Assembly (NCBI GenBank): GCA_934502625.1
Contig: CAKSUQ010000025.1
Location: 1-27,940, forward strand
Direction of reading: 5' to 3'
Origin: an uncultured Gemmiger sp.
GTDB taxonomy: Bacteria; Bacillota; Clostridia; Oscillospirales; Ruminococcaceae
DNA: 27,940 nucleotides
In this document: piece after piece, positions 22,120 to 27,940 of the stretch
How positions within the stretch are numbered: the first letter of the stretch is position 1
Layout: each line of letters starts with the position of its first letter
Made by a program: the position numbers and the translations under genes
The notes under the pieces: generated by a model
The model's input: only the letters and a program-made list of their open reading frames with translations
The model's database searches: none
Told to the model about the DNA's origin: nothing

Positions 22120-22257
22120 GGCTTCCCCTGAGGGGGAAGCTGTCGCCGAAGGCGACTGATGAGGGGCGGCGGTTTCGCGGTTGCCCGTGAATGGGATACT
22201 GCGGGAGCTTTGCCCCTCATCCGGCGCTGCGCGCCACCTTCCCCCTCTGGGGAAGGC
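22120..22257. repeat. Inverted pair of a two-hairpin repeat (second repeat family)
   Basis: The left copy (22120-22167) has hairpin GCTTCCCC/GGGGAAGC, then GTCGCC/GGCGAC, then TGATGAGGGGC. The right copy (22212-22257) reads the same way on the minus strand: CCTTCCCC/GGGGAAGG, then GGCGC/GCGCC, then GGATGAGGGGC. A spacer of 44 bases separates them. The inverted arrangement and conserved GATGAGGGGC end resemble a small non-autonomous element. No transposase is present. Confidence 0.8.
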
Positions 22258-22263
22258 TTTTTT
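22237..22263 (+). terminator. lysR terminator formed by the repeat end
   Basis: CCTTCCCC (22237-22244) pairs with GGGGAAGG (22249-22256) over a CTCT loop and is followed by C and T6. It is part of the right-hand repeat copy, so the mobile-looking element supplies the terminator. It ends 2 bases before the tmcAL stop on the other strand. Confidence 0.8.
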
Positions 22264-22264
22264 G

Positions 22265-23431
22265 CTATAGGATGATGGGCTTCTGCGTAAACGCCAGACC
22301 CATCGGCTGCGTTTGTTCGCGGCAGAGGGACGAAAGGTCGACCGTGCGGCTGTGGAGCGCAGCGATTTTGGCCGCCGCGTCCCCGGTGCGCGCCAAATCG
22401 GCCAGCGCCGTCGCGGCGGGCAGCGTTGCCTGCCTTAGGCGCGGCAGCGCGGCTTTTTTCGCGCCCAGCACGTGCAGGTAGGGCGGCGGGGGCAGCTGCG
22501 CCGGGTATTGCAGCGCCGCGTCGAGGACGAGCCGCCGCATTCGGGCGTGGGGGTAGCGCTTCGTTTTCAGCCGGGTGTAGAGGTCATCGAGGCCGGTTGC
22601 CTCCCGCACTGCGGTGGCCAAGCGGTTTTCCAGTCCCTCGCTGACGCCGCGCGCCTGCGCAAAGTTGACCGGGTCCTGCATCCGCAGCAGTGTCAGCATA
22701 GCCGTCTCAAATTTCGCGCTGTCCAGCAGCAGCCCCGCCGCAGCGGCCTTGCCGTAGAGTGCGGCGGCCTTGGCAGGCACAAAGGGTTCCCAATCGGACT
22801 GAGGCAGGCTGCGCAGGAAGCTCGCGCTCGCCATCGGCGTGCCCTCGTGTGCGCCCGCGCCGCCGCCGTGGGCAGCGCCCAACCGCGGCAGGGCAAACGG
22901 CGTCAGCGCCGCCCCCTGCGTCAGGATGGCCTTGCAGTACTCGATGCCGAGGATGTTGTTCGGCGTGCGCAGCAGTTCCCCCGCGCCGGTGTGCAGCGCA
23001 TCGGCGGCCTCGGCGCGGGCGGCAGCGTAGGTCATGCCTGTGGCGAGGTTCCGCCGGATTTTTGCATCAAGCGCGCCGCTCTGCAGCAGCTTTGCCGTTT
23101 TCAAAAGTGACGCAGCGTCGGGCGTTTCCGCGCCAAAGGCCAGCGTGTCGCACCCCAGTGCGGCCAGCAGCCGCACGCCTGCTGCGGCGAACTGCTCGGC
23201 CGTGGTGCAGGCATAGGGCGCGGGCAGGGCGACGACGATGTCCGCCCCCGCCGCCAGCGCCGCGCGCACCCGCACACTCTCCGGCAGGATGGGCACACCG
23301 CCGCGCTGCACCGCGCCGCTGCTCATGCAGACGGCAACGCACTGCGCCCCGGCTGCCCGTACCGCTGCCAGCTGTGCCGCGTGGCCGTTGTGGAAGGGGT
23401 CATATTCGGCAATAATGCCTGTGAATTTCAT
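22265..23431 (-). CDS. tmcAL: tRNA(Met) cytidine acetate ligase (YlbM family)
   Basis: This 388-residue nucleotidyltransferase-fold enzyme is of the TmcAL/YlbM family, which activates acetate with ATP and makes N4-acetylcytidine at the wobble base of elongator tRNA-Met. The HIGH-like nucleotide-binding motif is GIIAEYDPFHNGH (5-17), with D11 where most family members have N. The block TPNNILGIEYCKAI (about 159-172) is the second family signature. The middle is unusually alanine-rich, probably reflecting high GC. GAGG lies 7 bases before ATG 23431. It is divergent from ackA, so acetate users and producers are side by side. Confidence 0.92.
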   Translation of the reverse strand: MKFTGIIAEYDPFHNGHAAQLAAVRAAGAQCVAVCMSSGAVQRGGVPILPESVRVRAALAAGADIVVALPAPYACTTAEQFAAAGVRLLAALGCDTLAFGAETPDAASLLKTAKLLQSGALDAKIRRNLATGMTYAAARAEAADALHTGAGELLRTPNNILGIEYCKAILTQGAALTPFALPRLGAAHGGGAGAHEGTPMASASFLRSLPQSDWEPFVPAKAAALYGKAAAAGLLLDSAKFETAMLTLLRMQDPVNFAQARGVSEGLENRLATAVREATGLDDLYTRLKTKRYPHARMRRLVLDAALQYPAQLPPPPYLHVLGAKKAALPRLRQATLPAATALADLARTGDAAAKIAALHSRTVDLSSLCREQTQPMGLAFTQKPIIL

Positions 23432-23510
23432 AACAATTCCTCACGATAGATTGTTAAAAAAGTACTTTGGAAATGTTTGCAAAAATTGACTATTCTTGCG
23501 GTTATTGCCC

Positions 23511-23539
23511 TTGAAAAAGCGTTTCCTCCATTATATAAT
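23511..23539 (+). promoter_or_regulatory. ackA promoter
   Basis: TTGAAA (23511-23516), a 17-base spacer and a perfect TATAAT (23534-23539). The leader of about 48 bases contains a small hairpin AGGGC/GCCCT (23558-23571) and then AGGAGG 8 bases before the ATG, predicting strong expression. Confidence 0.85.
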
Positions 23540-23593
23540 AATTTCAGCGATTCGGAAAGGGCTTCTGCCCTGAGATTTTAAGGAGGATATTCC

Positions 23594-24802
23594 ATGAAAG
23601 TTCTGGTTATCAACTGTGGTTCTTCCAGCCTGAAGTACCAGCTGATCGATATGGAGGGCGAGAAAGTCCTCTGCAAGGGTCTGTGCGAGCGCATCGGCAT
23701 GGAAAGCAGCATGATCACCCACGAGGCCAACGGCCAGAAGGCCACCACCCCCGCCATCTTCCCCACCCACACCGAGGCATTCACCGAGGTCGTGAAGAAG
23801 ATGACCACCGGCGCAGGCAAGGTCATCGACAGCGTCTCTGAGATCGACGCCATCGGCCACCGCGTCGTCCACGGCGGCGAGAAGTTCAAGGAAAGCTGCC
23901 TCATCACCCCCGAAGTCGTCAAGGCCATCCACGACCTGAGCCCGCTGGCACCCCTGCACAACCCCGCCGCCATTCTGGGCATCGAGGCCTCCTACAAGGT
24001 CTTCGGTCAGGACAAGCCGAACGTCGCTGTCTTTGACACCGCGTTCCACTCCACCATGCCCCCGAAGGCTTACATGTACGCCATCCCCTACGAGTACTAC
24101 GAGAAGTACGGCGTCCGCCGCTACGGCTTCCACGGCACCAGCCACAAGTACGTCAGCCACCGCGCTGCCGAATTTCTGGAGGAGCCCATTGAGCGCCTGA
24201 AGCTCATTACCTGCCATCTGGGCAACGGTTCTTCCATCGCTGCTGTCGATCAGGGCAGGGTCATCGACACCTCCATGGGCATGACCCCGCTGGCCGGCCT
24301 GATGATGGGCACCCGCTGCGGCGACCTTGACCCCTCTGTGGTCAACTACCTGAAGTACAATCTGGAGATCACCGGTCACGAGCTGGACGAGATCCTGAAC
24401 AAGAAGTCCGGCCTGCTGGGTGTTTCCGGCGTGTCCAGCGACAAGCGCGATGTCGAGGATGCCGCCATGAGCGGCAACAAACGCGCACAGCTGGCCAGCG
24501 ACATGCTGAACTACCAGATCAAGAAGACCATTGGCAGCTACATTGCCGCGATGGGCGGCGTGGATGCCATCGTCTTCACCGGCGGCATCGGCGAGCACGA
24601 CGCAGATTCCCGCGCGAAGATCTGTCATCACATGGATTGGCTGGGCATCCGCATCGACACCGACAAGAACCGCGACGCCCACAAGCAGAAGAAGGACGTC
24701 GTCGAGGTCACCGCGTGGGGTGCCCGTGTCCGCACCCTGATCATCGAGACGAACGAAGAGCTGATGATTGCCCGCGACACCAAGGAAGTCATCGAGAAGT
24801 AA
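23594..24802 (+). CDS. ackA: Acetate kinase
   Basis: This 402-residue cytosolic ASKHA-fold kinase converts acetyl phosphate and ADP to acetate and ATP, a main energy step in fermenters, and works reversibly. Motifs in order are NCGSSSLKY (8-16), HRVVHGG (about 89-95), VFDTAFHSTMPP with the catalytic Asp, GFHGTSHKYV, CHLGNGSSIAA, TPLAGLMMGTRCGDLDPS and FTGGIGEHDADSR. No pta gene is in the window. The start has an excellent AGGAGG. A conserved palindromic element begins at its stop codon and a terminator follows at 24872. Codon use is strongly biased toward C-ending codons, as expected of a highly expressed gene. Confidence 0.98.
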   Translation: MKVLVINCGSSSLKYQLIDMEGEKVLCKGLCERIGMESSMITHEANGQKATTPAIFPTHTEAFTEVVKKMTTGAGKVIDSVSEIDAIGHRVVHGGEKFKESCLITPEVVKAIHDLSPLAPLHNPAAILGIEASYKVFGQDKPNVAVFDTAFHSTMPPKAYMYAIPYEYYEKYGVRRYGFHGTSHKYVSHRAAEFLEEPIERLKLITCHLGNGSSIAAVDQGRVIDTSMGMTPLAGLMMGTRCGDLDPSVVNYLKYNLEITGHELDEILNKKSGLLGVSGVSSDKRDVEDAAMSGNKRAQLASDMLNYQIKKTIGSYIAAMGGVDAIVFTGGIGEHDADSRAKICHHMDWLGIRIDTDKNRDAHKQKKDVVEVTAWGARVRTLIIETNEELMIARDTKEVIEK

Positions 24803-24846
24803 CTTACTTTTCTTGAAAGAAAAGTAAGCAAAAGAACTTTCAATAT
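24800..24846 (+). repeat. Palindromic 3' element at the ackA stop codon
   Basis: The element includes the stop codon: TAA, then CTTACTTTTCTT (24803-24814), a 2-base centre and AAGAAAAGTAAG (24817-24828), then CAAAAGAACT. The same sequence, with one difference in its first 39 bases, follows the pnp stop codon in the same orientation relative to the gene (25350-25396). Confidence 0.85.
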
Positions 24847-24871
24847 TTTTCACCGGGAACGGGTTATAGCG

Positions 24872-24915
24872 AGAGGCTGCAGCATGAGGTTTGACCTTGT
24901 GCGGCAGCCTCTTTT
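24872..24915 (+). terminator. ackA terminator overlapping the next promoter
   Basis: AGAGGCTGC (24872-24880) pairs with GCAGCCTCT (24904-24912), followed by TTT. A nested stem AGGT/ACCT and GCA/TGC in the loop extend the structure. The -35 box of the following small gene (24897-24902) lies inside the stem-loop. Confidence 0.75.
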
Positions 24916-24925
24916 GTGGTATAAT
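24897..24925 (+). promoter_or_regulatory. Promoter of the small membrane peptide gene
   Basis: TTGTGC (24897-24902), 17 bases and a perfect TATAAT (24920-24925) place a start near 24932. It is embedded in the ackA terminator. Confidence 0.65.
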
Positions 24926-24969
24926 CGGCGGTAAGAGGTCGTATATTTGAATTTCAGGAGGTCACCCGT

Positions 24970-25149
24970 ATGAACAGCAAGGTTTTAAAGGGCATTGCAC
25001 TGCTTCTCTTTGGCATCCTGCTTTGCGCAGGCAGTGAGGAAATCAACGCCACGATTCTGTACAATTTTGGCGATTTCCCGTTTGCCGCGATAGGCGTCAT
25101 TGTTGGTGCCGTGGGGCTGTATATGGTGTTTTCTGATAAGGCGGAGTAA
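24970..25149 (+). CDS. Small membrane protein, 59 residues, unknown function
   Basis: This is not a recognised family. The peptide starts MNSKVLKGIALLLFGILL. It has two hydrophobic segments (about residues 5-20 and 36-54) joined by a polar loop containing CAGSEEINATILYNFGDFP, and ends VFSDKAE. Two membrane helices forming a hairpin are likely. An optimal AGGAGG lies 8 bases before the ATG, and a consensus -10 box lies about 45 bases upstream, so expression is credible despite its size. It could be read together with ackA if the intervening terminator leaks. A bidirectional terminator follows at 25303. Confidence 0.75.
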   Translation: MNSKVLKGIALLLFGILLCAGSEEINATILYNFGDFPFAAIGVIVGAVGLYMVFSDKAE

Positions 25150-25154
25150 GCAGC

Positions 25155-25289
25155 GCGGGCGGCATATATGCCGCCCCTACAATGCTTTTCCGCGCCGGTT
25201 TGTAGGGGCCGCACATGTGCGGCCCGCAGCTTTGCCTTTGCTGGGCGTTTGCGGTTAGGCTGCGGGCCGGGCATGCCCGGCCCCTACGG
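25155..25289. repeat. REP-like half element and full composite before pnp 3' end
   Basis: A half at 25155-25180 has the perfect palindrome GGGCGGCATATATGCCGCCC ending in CTAC. A full composite at 25201-25289 has left stem GGGCCGCA/TGCGGCCC and right palindrome GGGCCGGGCATGCCCGGCCC, closing CCCCTACGG. Its spacer (CGCAGC..., GCGTTTGCGG...) matches that of 14776-14861. Confidence 0.88.
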
Positions 25290-25302
25290 AGTTACGCAAT
25301 TT

Positions 25303-25345
25303 AAAAAGGGAGCCTGCCGGTTCACGGCAGACTCCCCTTTTTGTG
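25303..25345. terminator. Bidirectional terminator between the small gene and pnp
   Basis: AAAAAGGGAG-C-CTGCCG and CGGCAG-A-CTCCCCTTTTT pair around GTTCA, giving a long stem with A-run and T-run on its two sides. It lies after the small gene on the plus strand and about 50 bases after the pnp stop on the minus strand. Confidence 0.88.
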
Positions 25346-25349
25346 TTGA

Positions 25350-25396
25350 TATATTGGAGTTCTTTTGCTTACTTTTCTTGCAAGAAAAGTAAGTTA
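25350..25396 (-). repeat. Palindromic 3' element at the pnp stop codon
   Basis: On the minus strand the pnp stop TAA (25396-25394) is followed by CTTACTTTTCTTG and its exact complement CAAGAAAAGTAAG, a perfect 26-base palindrome, then CAAAAGAACT. It matches the ackA 3' element. Confidence 0.85.
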
Positions 25397-27553
25397 CTGC
25401 TGGGCGGCCTCGGCGCGCTTCTTGGCGATGGCGGCGATGGCGTCCTTGCGGGACAGGTTGATACGACCCTGCTGGTCGATGTCGGTCACCATGACGAAGA
25501 TCGGGTCGCCGACGGCAACGACGTCCTCGACATGCTCGACGCGGTGGTCATCCAGCTTCGAGATATGGACAAGGCCTTCCTTGCCCGGCGCGATCTCAAC
25601 AAACGCGCCAAAGTTCATCAGACGGGTCACGCGGCCTTTGTAGATAGCACCGATCTCCGGGTCTTCCACGATGGTCTTGATGGTCGCGATGGCGCGCTTC
25701 GCGTCGTCCTGATCGACGGCAGAGATGAAGACATGGCCGTCCTCCTCAATGTCGATCTTGCAGTTGAAGTTCGCGCACATTTCCTGAATGACCTTGCCGC
25801 CCTTGCCGATGACGTCCTTGATCTTGTCGACAGGGATCATCATGCTGAACATCTTGGGCGCGTACTTGGACAGCTCGGCGCGCGGCTCGGCGATGACGGG
25901 CTTGATGATCTGGTCGAGGATGTACAGGCGGCCTTTGCGGCACTTCTCCAGCGCTTCCTCGACGATCTCATAGGTCAGACCGTCGACCTTAATATCCATC
26001 TGGATGGCCGTGATACCGCGGCGGGTGCCGCCGACCTTAAAGTCCATATCGCCGTGGAAGTCCTCGACGCCCTGAATGTCCAGCATCGTCATCCAACGGC
26101 CGCCGTGCAGCGGGTCACCGTCGGTGATCAGGCCGCAGGAAATGCCCGCAACGGGTGCCTTGATGGGCACGCCCGCGTCCATCAGTGCCAGCGTGGAGCC
26201 GCAGATGGAGGCCTGCGAGGTCGAGCCGTTGGAGGACAGAACCTCGGAGACGCAGCGGATGGTGTAGGGGAACTCGGCCTGATCAGGCAGCACAGGGATG
26301 AGTGCGCGCTCGGCCAAGTTGCCGTGGCCGATCTCGCGGCGGCCGGGGCTGCGCGGTGCGCGCGCCTCGCCGACAGAGTACGGCGGGAAGTTGTAGTGGT
26401 GGATATAACGCTTGTAAGGCGTGTCGGACAGGTCATCCATCATCTGCGCGTCCTTGGTGGAGCCGAGGGTGCAGATGGTCAGCACCTGCGTCTGGCCGCG
26501 GGTGAACATGCCGGAGCCGTGGACGCGGGGCAGCAGGCCGACTTCAGCGGCCAGCGGGCGGATCTCGTTGATGCCGCGGCCATCGACGCGCTTGCCGTCC
26601 TCCAGCAGCCAGGTGCGGACGACCTTCTTCTGCAGCTTGTAGCTGATGAGGTCGAGGTCGGCGGCGGTCAGTTCAGGGTGCTCGGCGGCGATGGCGTCCA
26701 TGATGGGCAGCATCGCAGCGTCGCGGACATTCTTGTCGTCGGTGTTCATCGCGGCCTTGACTTCGTCAAGGTGCTTCGCGTAGACGTCAGCCAGCAGCGC
26801 GTGGTCAAGCTCAACGGGGGTAAAGCTCTTCTTCGGCTTGCCGATCTCTGCCACAATGCCGTTGATGAAGGCGAGCATCTTCTTGATTTCCTCGTGGCCG
26901 GTGCGGATGGCCTTCATCATGGTCTCCTCGTCAACCTCGTTAGCGCCGGCTTCGATCATGACGATCTTTTCCTCGCTGGCGGCAAGGGTCAGGGAGAGAT
27001 CGCTGTGCTCGCGCTGCTCCTTGGTGGGGTTCAGCACGATCTCGCCGTCGACCAGACCGACGAAGACGCCCGCGATGGGGCCGCCCCACGGAATGTCGGA
27101 CATGGCGATGGCCAGCGACGCGCCGTTCATGCCGGAGATCTCGGCAGAGCAGTCGGGGTCAAGGCTCATGACAGTCATCGTGACGCAGACATCGTTGCGC
27201 ATGTCCTTCGGGAACAGCGGGCGGATGGGGCGGTCAACGACGCGGGAGGAGAGGATGGCGTGCTCGCCGGGGCGGCCTTCGCGGCGCATAAAGCTGCCGG
27301 GGATGCGGCCGGCGGCGTAGAGTTTTTCCTCAAACTCAACGCTGAGGGGGAAGAAGTCGACGCCGTCGCGGGGCTTGTCGCTCATCGTGACGTTGCACAG
27401 CACGCAGGTCTCGCCGTAGCGGATCATGGCGCTGCCGTTGGACAGACCGCACATTTTGCCGGTCTCGACCACAAACGGGCGACCCGCAAAGGTCGTCTCG
27501 AACTTGCGGTAGTTGGGGAAGGTTTCCAGTCTGGATGCGAATTCGTAAGCCAT
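25394..27553 (-). CDS. pnp: Polyribonucleotide nucleotidyltransferase (PNPase)
   Basis: This 719-residue trimeric 3'-5' exoribonuclease degrades RNA with phosphate and can add tails. It has a first RNase PH domain (about 15-145), an alpha-helical linker (about 150-300), and a second catalytic RNase PH domain (about 315-545, with RVHGSGMFTRGQTQ and HYNFPPYSVGEARAPRSPGRREIGHG). A KH domain (DKIKDVIGKGGKVIQEM) and an S1 domain (YKGRVTRLMNFGAFVEIAPGKEGLVHIS) follow. Start MAYEFASRLE at 27553 has AAGGAG upstream; an in-frame ATG at 27616 lacks one. It follows rpsO, the classic rpsO-pnp order, but a terminator and repeats separate them. Confidence 0.98.
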   Translation of the reverse strand: MAYEFASRLETFPNYRKFETTFAGRPFVVETGKMCGLSNGSAMIRYGETCVLCNVTMSDKPRDGVDFFPLSVEFEEKLYAAGRIPGSFMRREGRPGEHAILSSRVVDRPIRPLFPKDMRNDVCVTMTVMSLDPDCSAEISGMNGASLAIAMSDIPWGGPIAGVFVGLVDGEIVLNPTKEQREHSDLSLTLAASEEKIVMIEAGANEVDEETMMKAIRTGHEEIKKMLAFINGIVAEIGKPKKSFTPVELDHALLADVYAKHLDEVKAAMNTDDKNVRDAAMLPIMDAIAAEHPELTAADLDLISYKLQKKVVRTWLLEDGKRVDGRGINEIRPLAAEVGLLPRVHGSGMFTRGQTQVLTICTLGSTKDAQMMDDLSDTPYKRYIHHYNFPPYSVGEARAPRSPGRREIGHGNLAERALIPVLPDQAEFPYTIRCVSEVLSSNGSTSQASICGSTLALMDAGVPIKAPVAGISCGLITDGDPLHGGRWMTMLDIQGVEDFHGDMDFKVGGTRRGITAIQMDIKVDGLTYEIVEEALEKCRKGRLYILDQIIKPVIAEPRAELSKYAPKMFSMMIPVDKIKDVIGKGGKVIQEMCANFNCKIDIEEDGHVFISAVDQDDAKRAIATIKTIVEDPEIGAIYKGRVTRLMNFGAFVEIAPGKEGLVHISKLDDHRVEHVEDVVAVGDPIFVMVTDIDQQGRINLSRKDAIAAIAKKRAEAAQQ

Positions 27554-27732
27554 AGGGATTCTCCTTCTTTGGTAGATTTTTACTTTCAGCCTCTCCCCTG
27601 CCCCGATCTTGTACAATAAAGCCAGCAGCCAGACCGTATTGTCTGGGTGCTCGATTTACTGCACAAAATGGCGGCGGGAAGGGCTGTAAAATACGCAGTG
27701 GGATTTTAGATATGCGCTGCCGGGAACGGGCA

Positions 27733-27833
27733 CGGGCGGATATGAATCCACCCCTACGGATGGCGTTTCCCTTGAGGTGTAGGGACGGATTCTATATCCG
27801 CCCGCGGGGCGTCGAGGACGCCGCCCCCTACAG
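27733..27833. repeat. Degenerate REP-like half and composite between rpsO and pnp
   Basis: A right half (27733-27759) reads GGGCGGATATGAATCCACCC then CTAC, with a mismatch in the stem. A composite (27777-27833) starts GTAGGGACGG, with stem CGGAT/ATCCG, and ends CGCCGCCCCCTACAG. Both carry point changes that weaken pairing, so these look like older copies. Confidence 0.75.
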
Positions 27834-27853
27834 AATGCGGCACGCCGTAATAT

Positions 27854-27890
27854 AAAAAAAGCAGGCAGAGTGCAAATGCACCCTGCCCGT
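27854..27890 (-). terminator. rpsO terminator
   Basis: GGCAG and TGCA arms (27863-27875) pair with TGCA and CTGCC (27876-27887), and A7 at 27854-27860 gives a U-tract on the minus strand. It is 12 bases after the rpsO stop and separates rpsO from pnp. Confidence 0.85.
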
Positions 27891-27901
27891 TTTTGCGAAA
27901 A

Positions 27902-27940
27902 TTACTTACGCAGACCCAGCTCAGCGATCAGGGCACGGTA
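27902..27940 (-). CDS. rpsO: Ribosomal protein uS15, C-terminal end only
   Basis: The last twelve codons before TAA (27904-27902) read YRALIAELGLRK, the characteristic C-terminus of S15. The rest lies beyond the right edge. Position upstream of pnp on the same strand supports the call. S15 binds 16S rRNA early in small-subunit assembly. Confidence 0.88.
   Translation of the reverse strand, partial: YRALIAELGLRK

Larger units (their letters stand above)
27554..27901. other. rpsO-pnp intergenic region with pnp leader hairpin and repeats
   Basis: This 348-base gap holds no gene. From the pnp side it contains a hairpin with arms AGCA/TGCT and CCAGAC/GTCTGG (27624-27651), about 70 bases before the pnp start. 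REP-like halves and the rpsO terminator follow. PNPase represses its own mRNA through leader stems in E. coli; an equivalent role here is speculative. No confident pnp promoter was found. Confidence 0.5.

Noticed and set aside
23531..24853. A minus-strand frame of 440 codons opposite ackA
   Set aside because: It starts in the 3' palindromic element and is a shadow of ackA, which has all catalytic motifs.
25343..27619. A plus-strand frame of 758 codons opposite pnp
   Set aside because: It is antisense to a complete, motif-rich pnp; the frame starts inside a palindromic repeat and resembles no family.
4475..27833. CRISPR array interpretation of the GTAGGGG repeats
   Set aside because: Copies are scattered singly between genes, with inverted halves and no regular direct repeat-spacer pattern.

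Overview
The window looks like chromosomal DNA of a GC-rich, gut-type Firmicute. The best guess is Oscillospiraceae/Ruminococcaceae, near Faecalibacterium, Subdoligranulum or Gemmiger. That placement is inference from the gene families (dgt-dnaG-sigA order, a divergent second type II topoisomerase, Clostridia-type RpoB and PNPase), from consensus sigma-A promoters with strong AGGAGG-type ribosome binding sites, and from the intergenic repeats. No rRNA, tRNA, CRISPR array, prophage or transposase gene was seen. Most content is core housekeeping.

Layout: 1-3377 rpoB (minus, 3' end outside the window), with its own promoter and a divergent YczE-type membrane protein gene (3831-4469). 4668-6050 is a sodium-dependent (SNF-type) symporter, divergent from a MerR/TipAS regulator (6209-6934). 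7094-11950 (minus) holds yigZ, dgt, dnaG and sigA, a replication/transcription-initiation cluster. 12018-12224 is rpmE with a long structured leader. 12503-16882 (minus) is a ParE/ParC-like topoisomerase pair. 17183-20954 (minus) reads, from its 5' end, CPBP protease, tadA, SDR reductase, HD phosphohydrolase and GH25 muramidase. 21220-22113 is a LysR regulator, with a probable small RNA encoded on the other strand of its leader. 22265-23431 (minus) is tmcAL, divergent from ackA (23594-24802). Then come a 59-residue membrane peptide gene (24970-25149), pnp (25394-27553, minus) and the last codons of rpsO (27902-27940, minus).

The most unusual content lies between genes. At least nine intergenic regions carry a modular palindromic repeat built as GTAG followed by a GGG...CCC hairpin, usually as two inverted copies (GTAGGGG...CCCCTAC). 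The hairpin stem sequence differs from copy to copy while pairing is kept, including one G-T wobble. This is the architecture of REP/BIME elements that RAYT (HUH/Y1) transposases mobilise in Proteobacteria; the link to such an enzyme here is inference, since none is in the window. Copies sit inside two co-oriented gene groups (dgt/dnaG and parE/parC). A second two-hairpin repeat family follows lysR, and a third, perfect-palindrome element begins exactly at the stop codons of both ackA and pnp.

Other regulatory structure: a TipA-like operator in a 19-bp-spaced promoter (merR), a perfect 15-bp palindrome over the yczE -35 box, a palindrome over the rpoB -10 box, a probable L31 leader, a hairpin hiding the muramidase ribosome binding site, and an ackA terminator whose stem overlaps the promoter of the next small gene.
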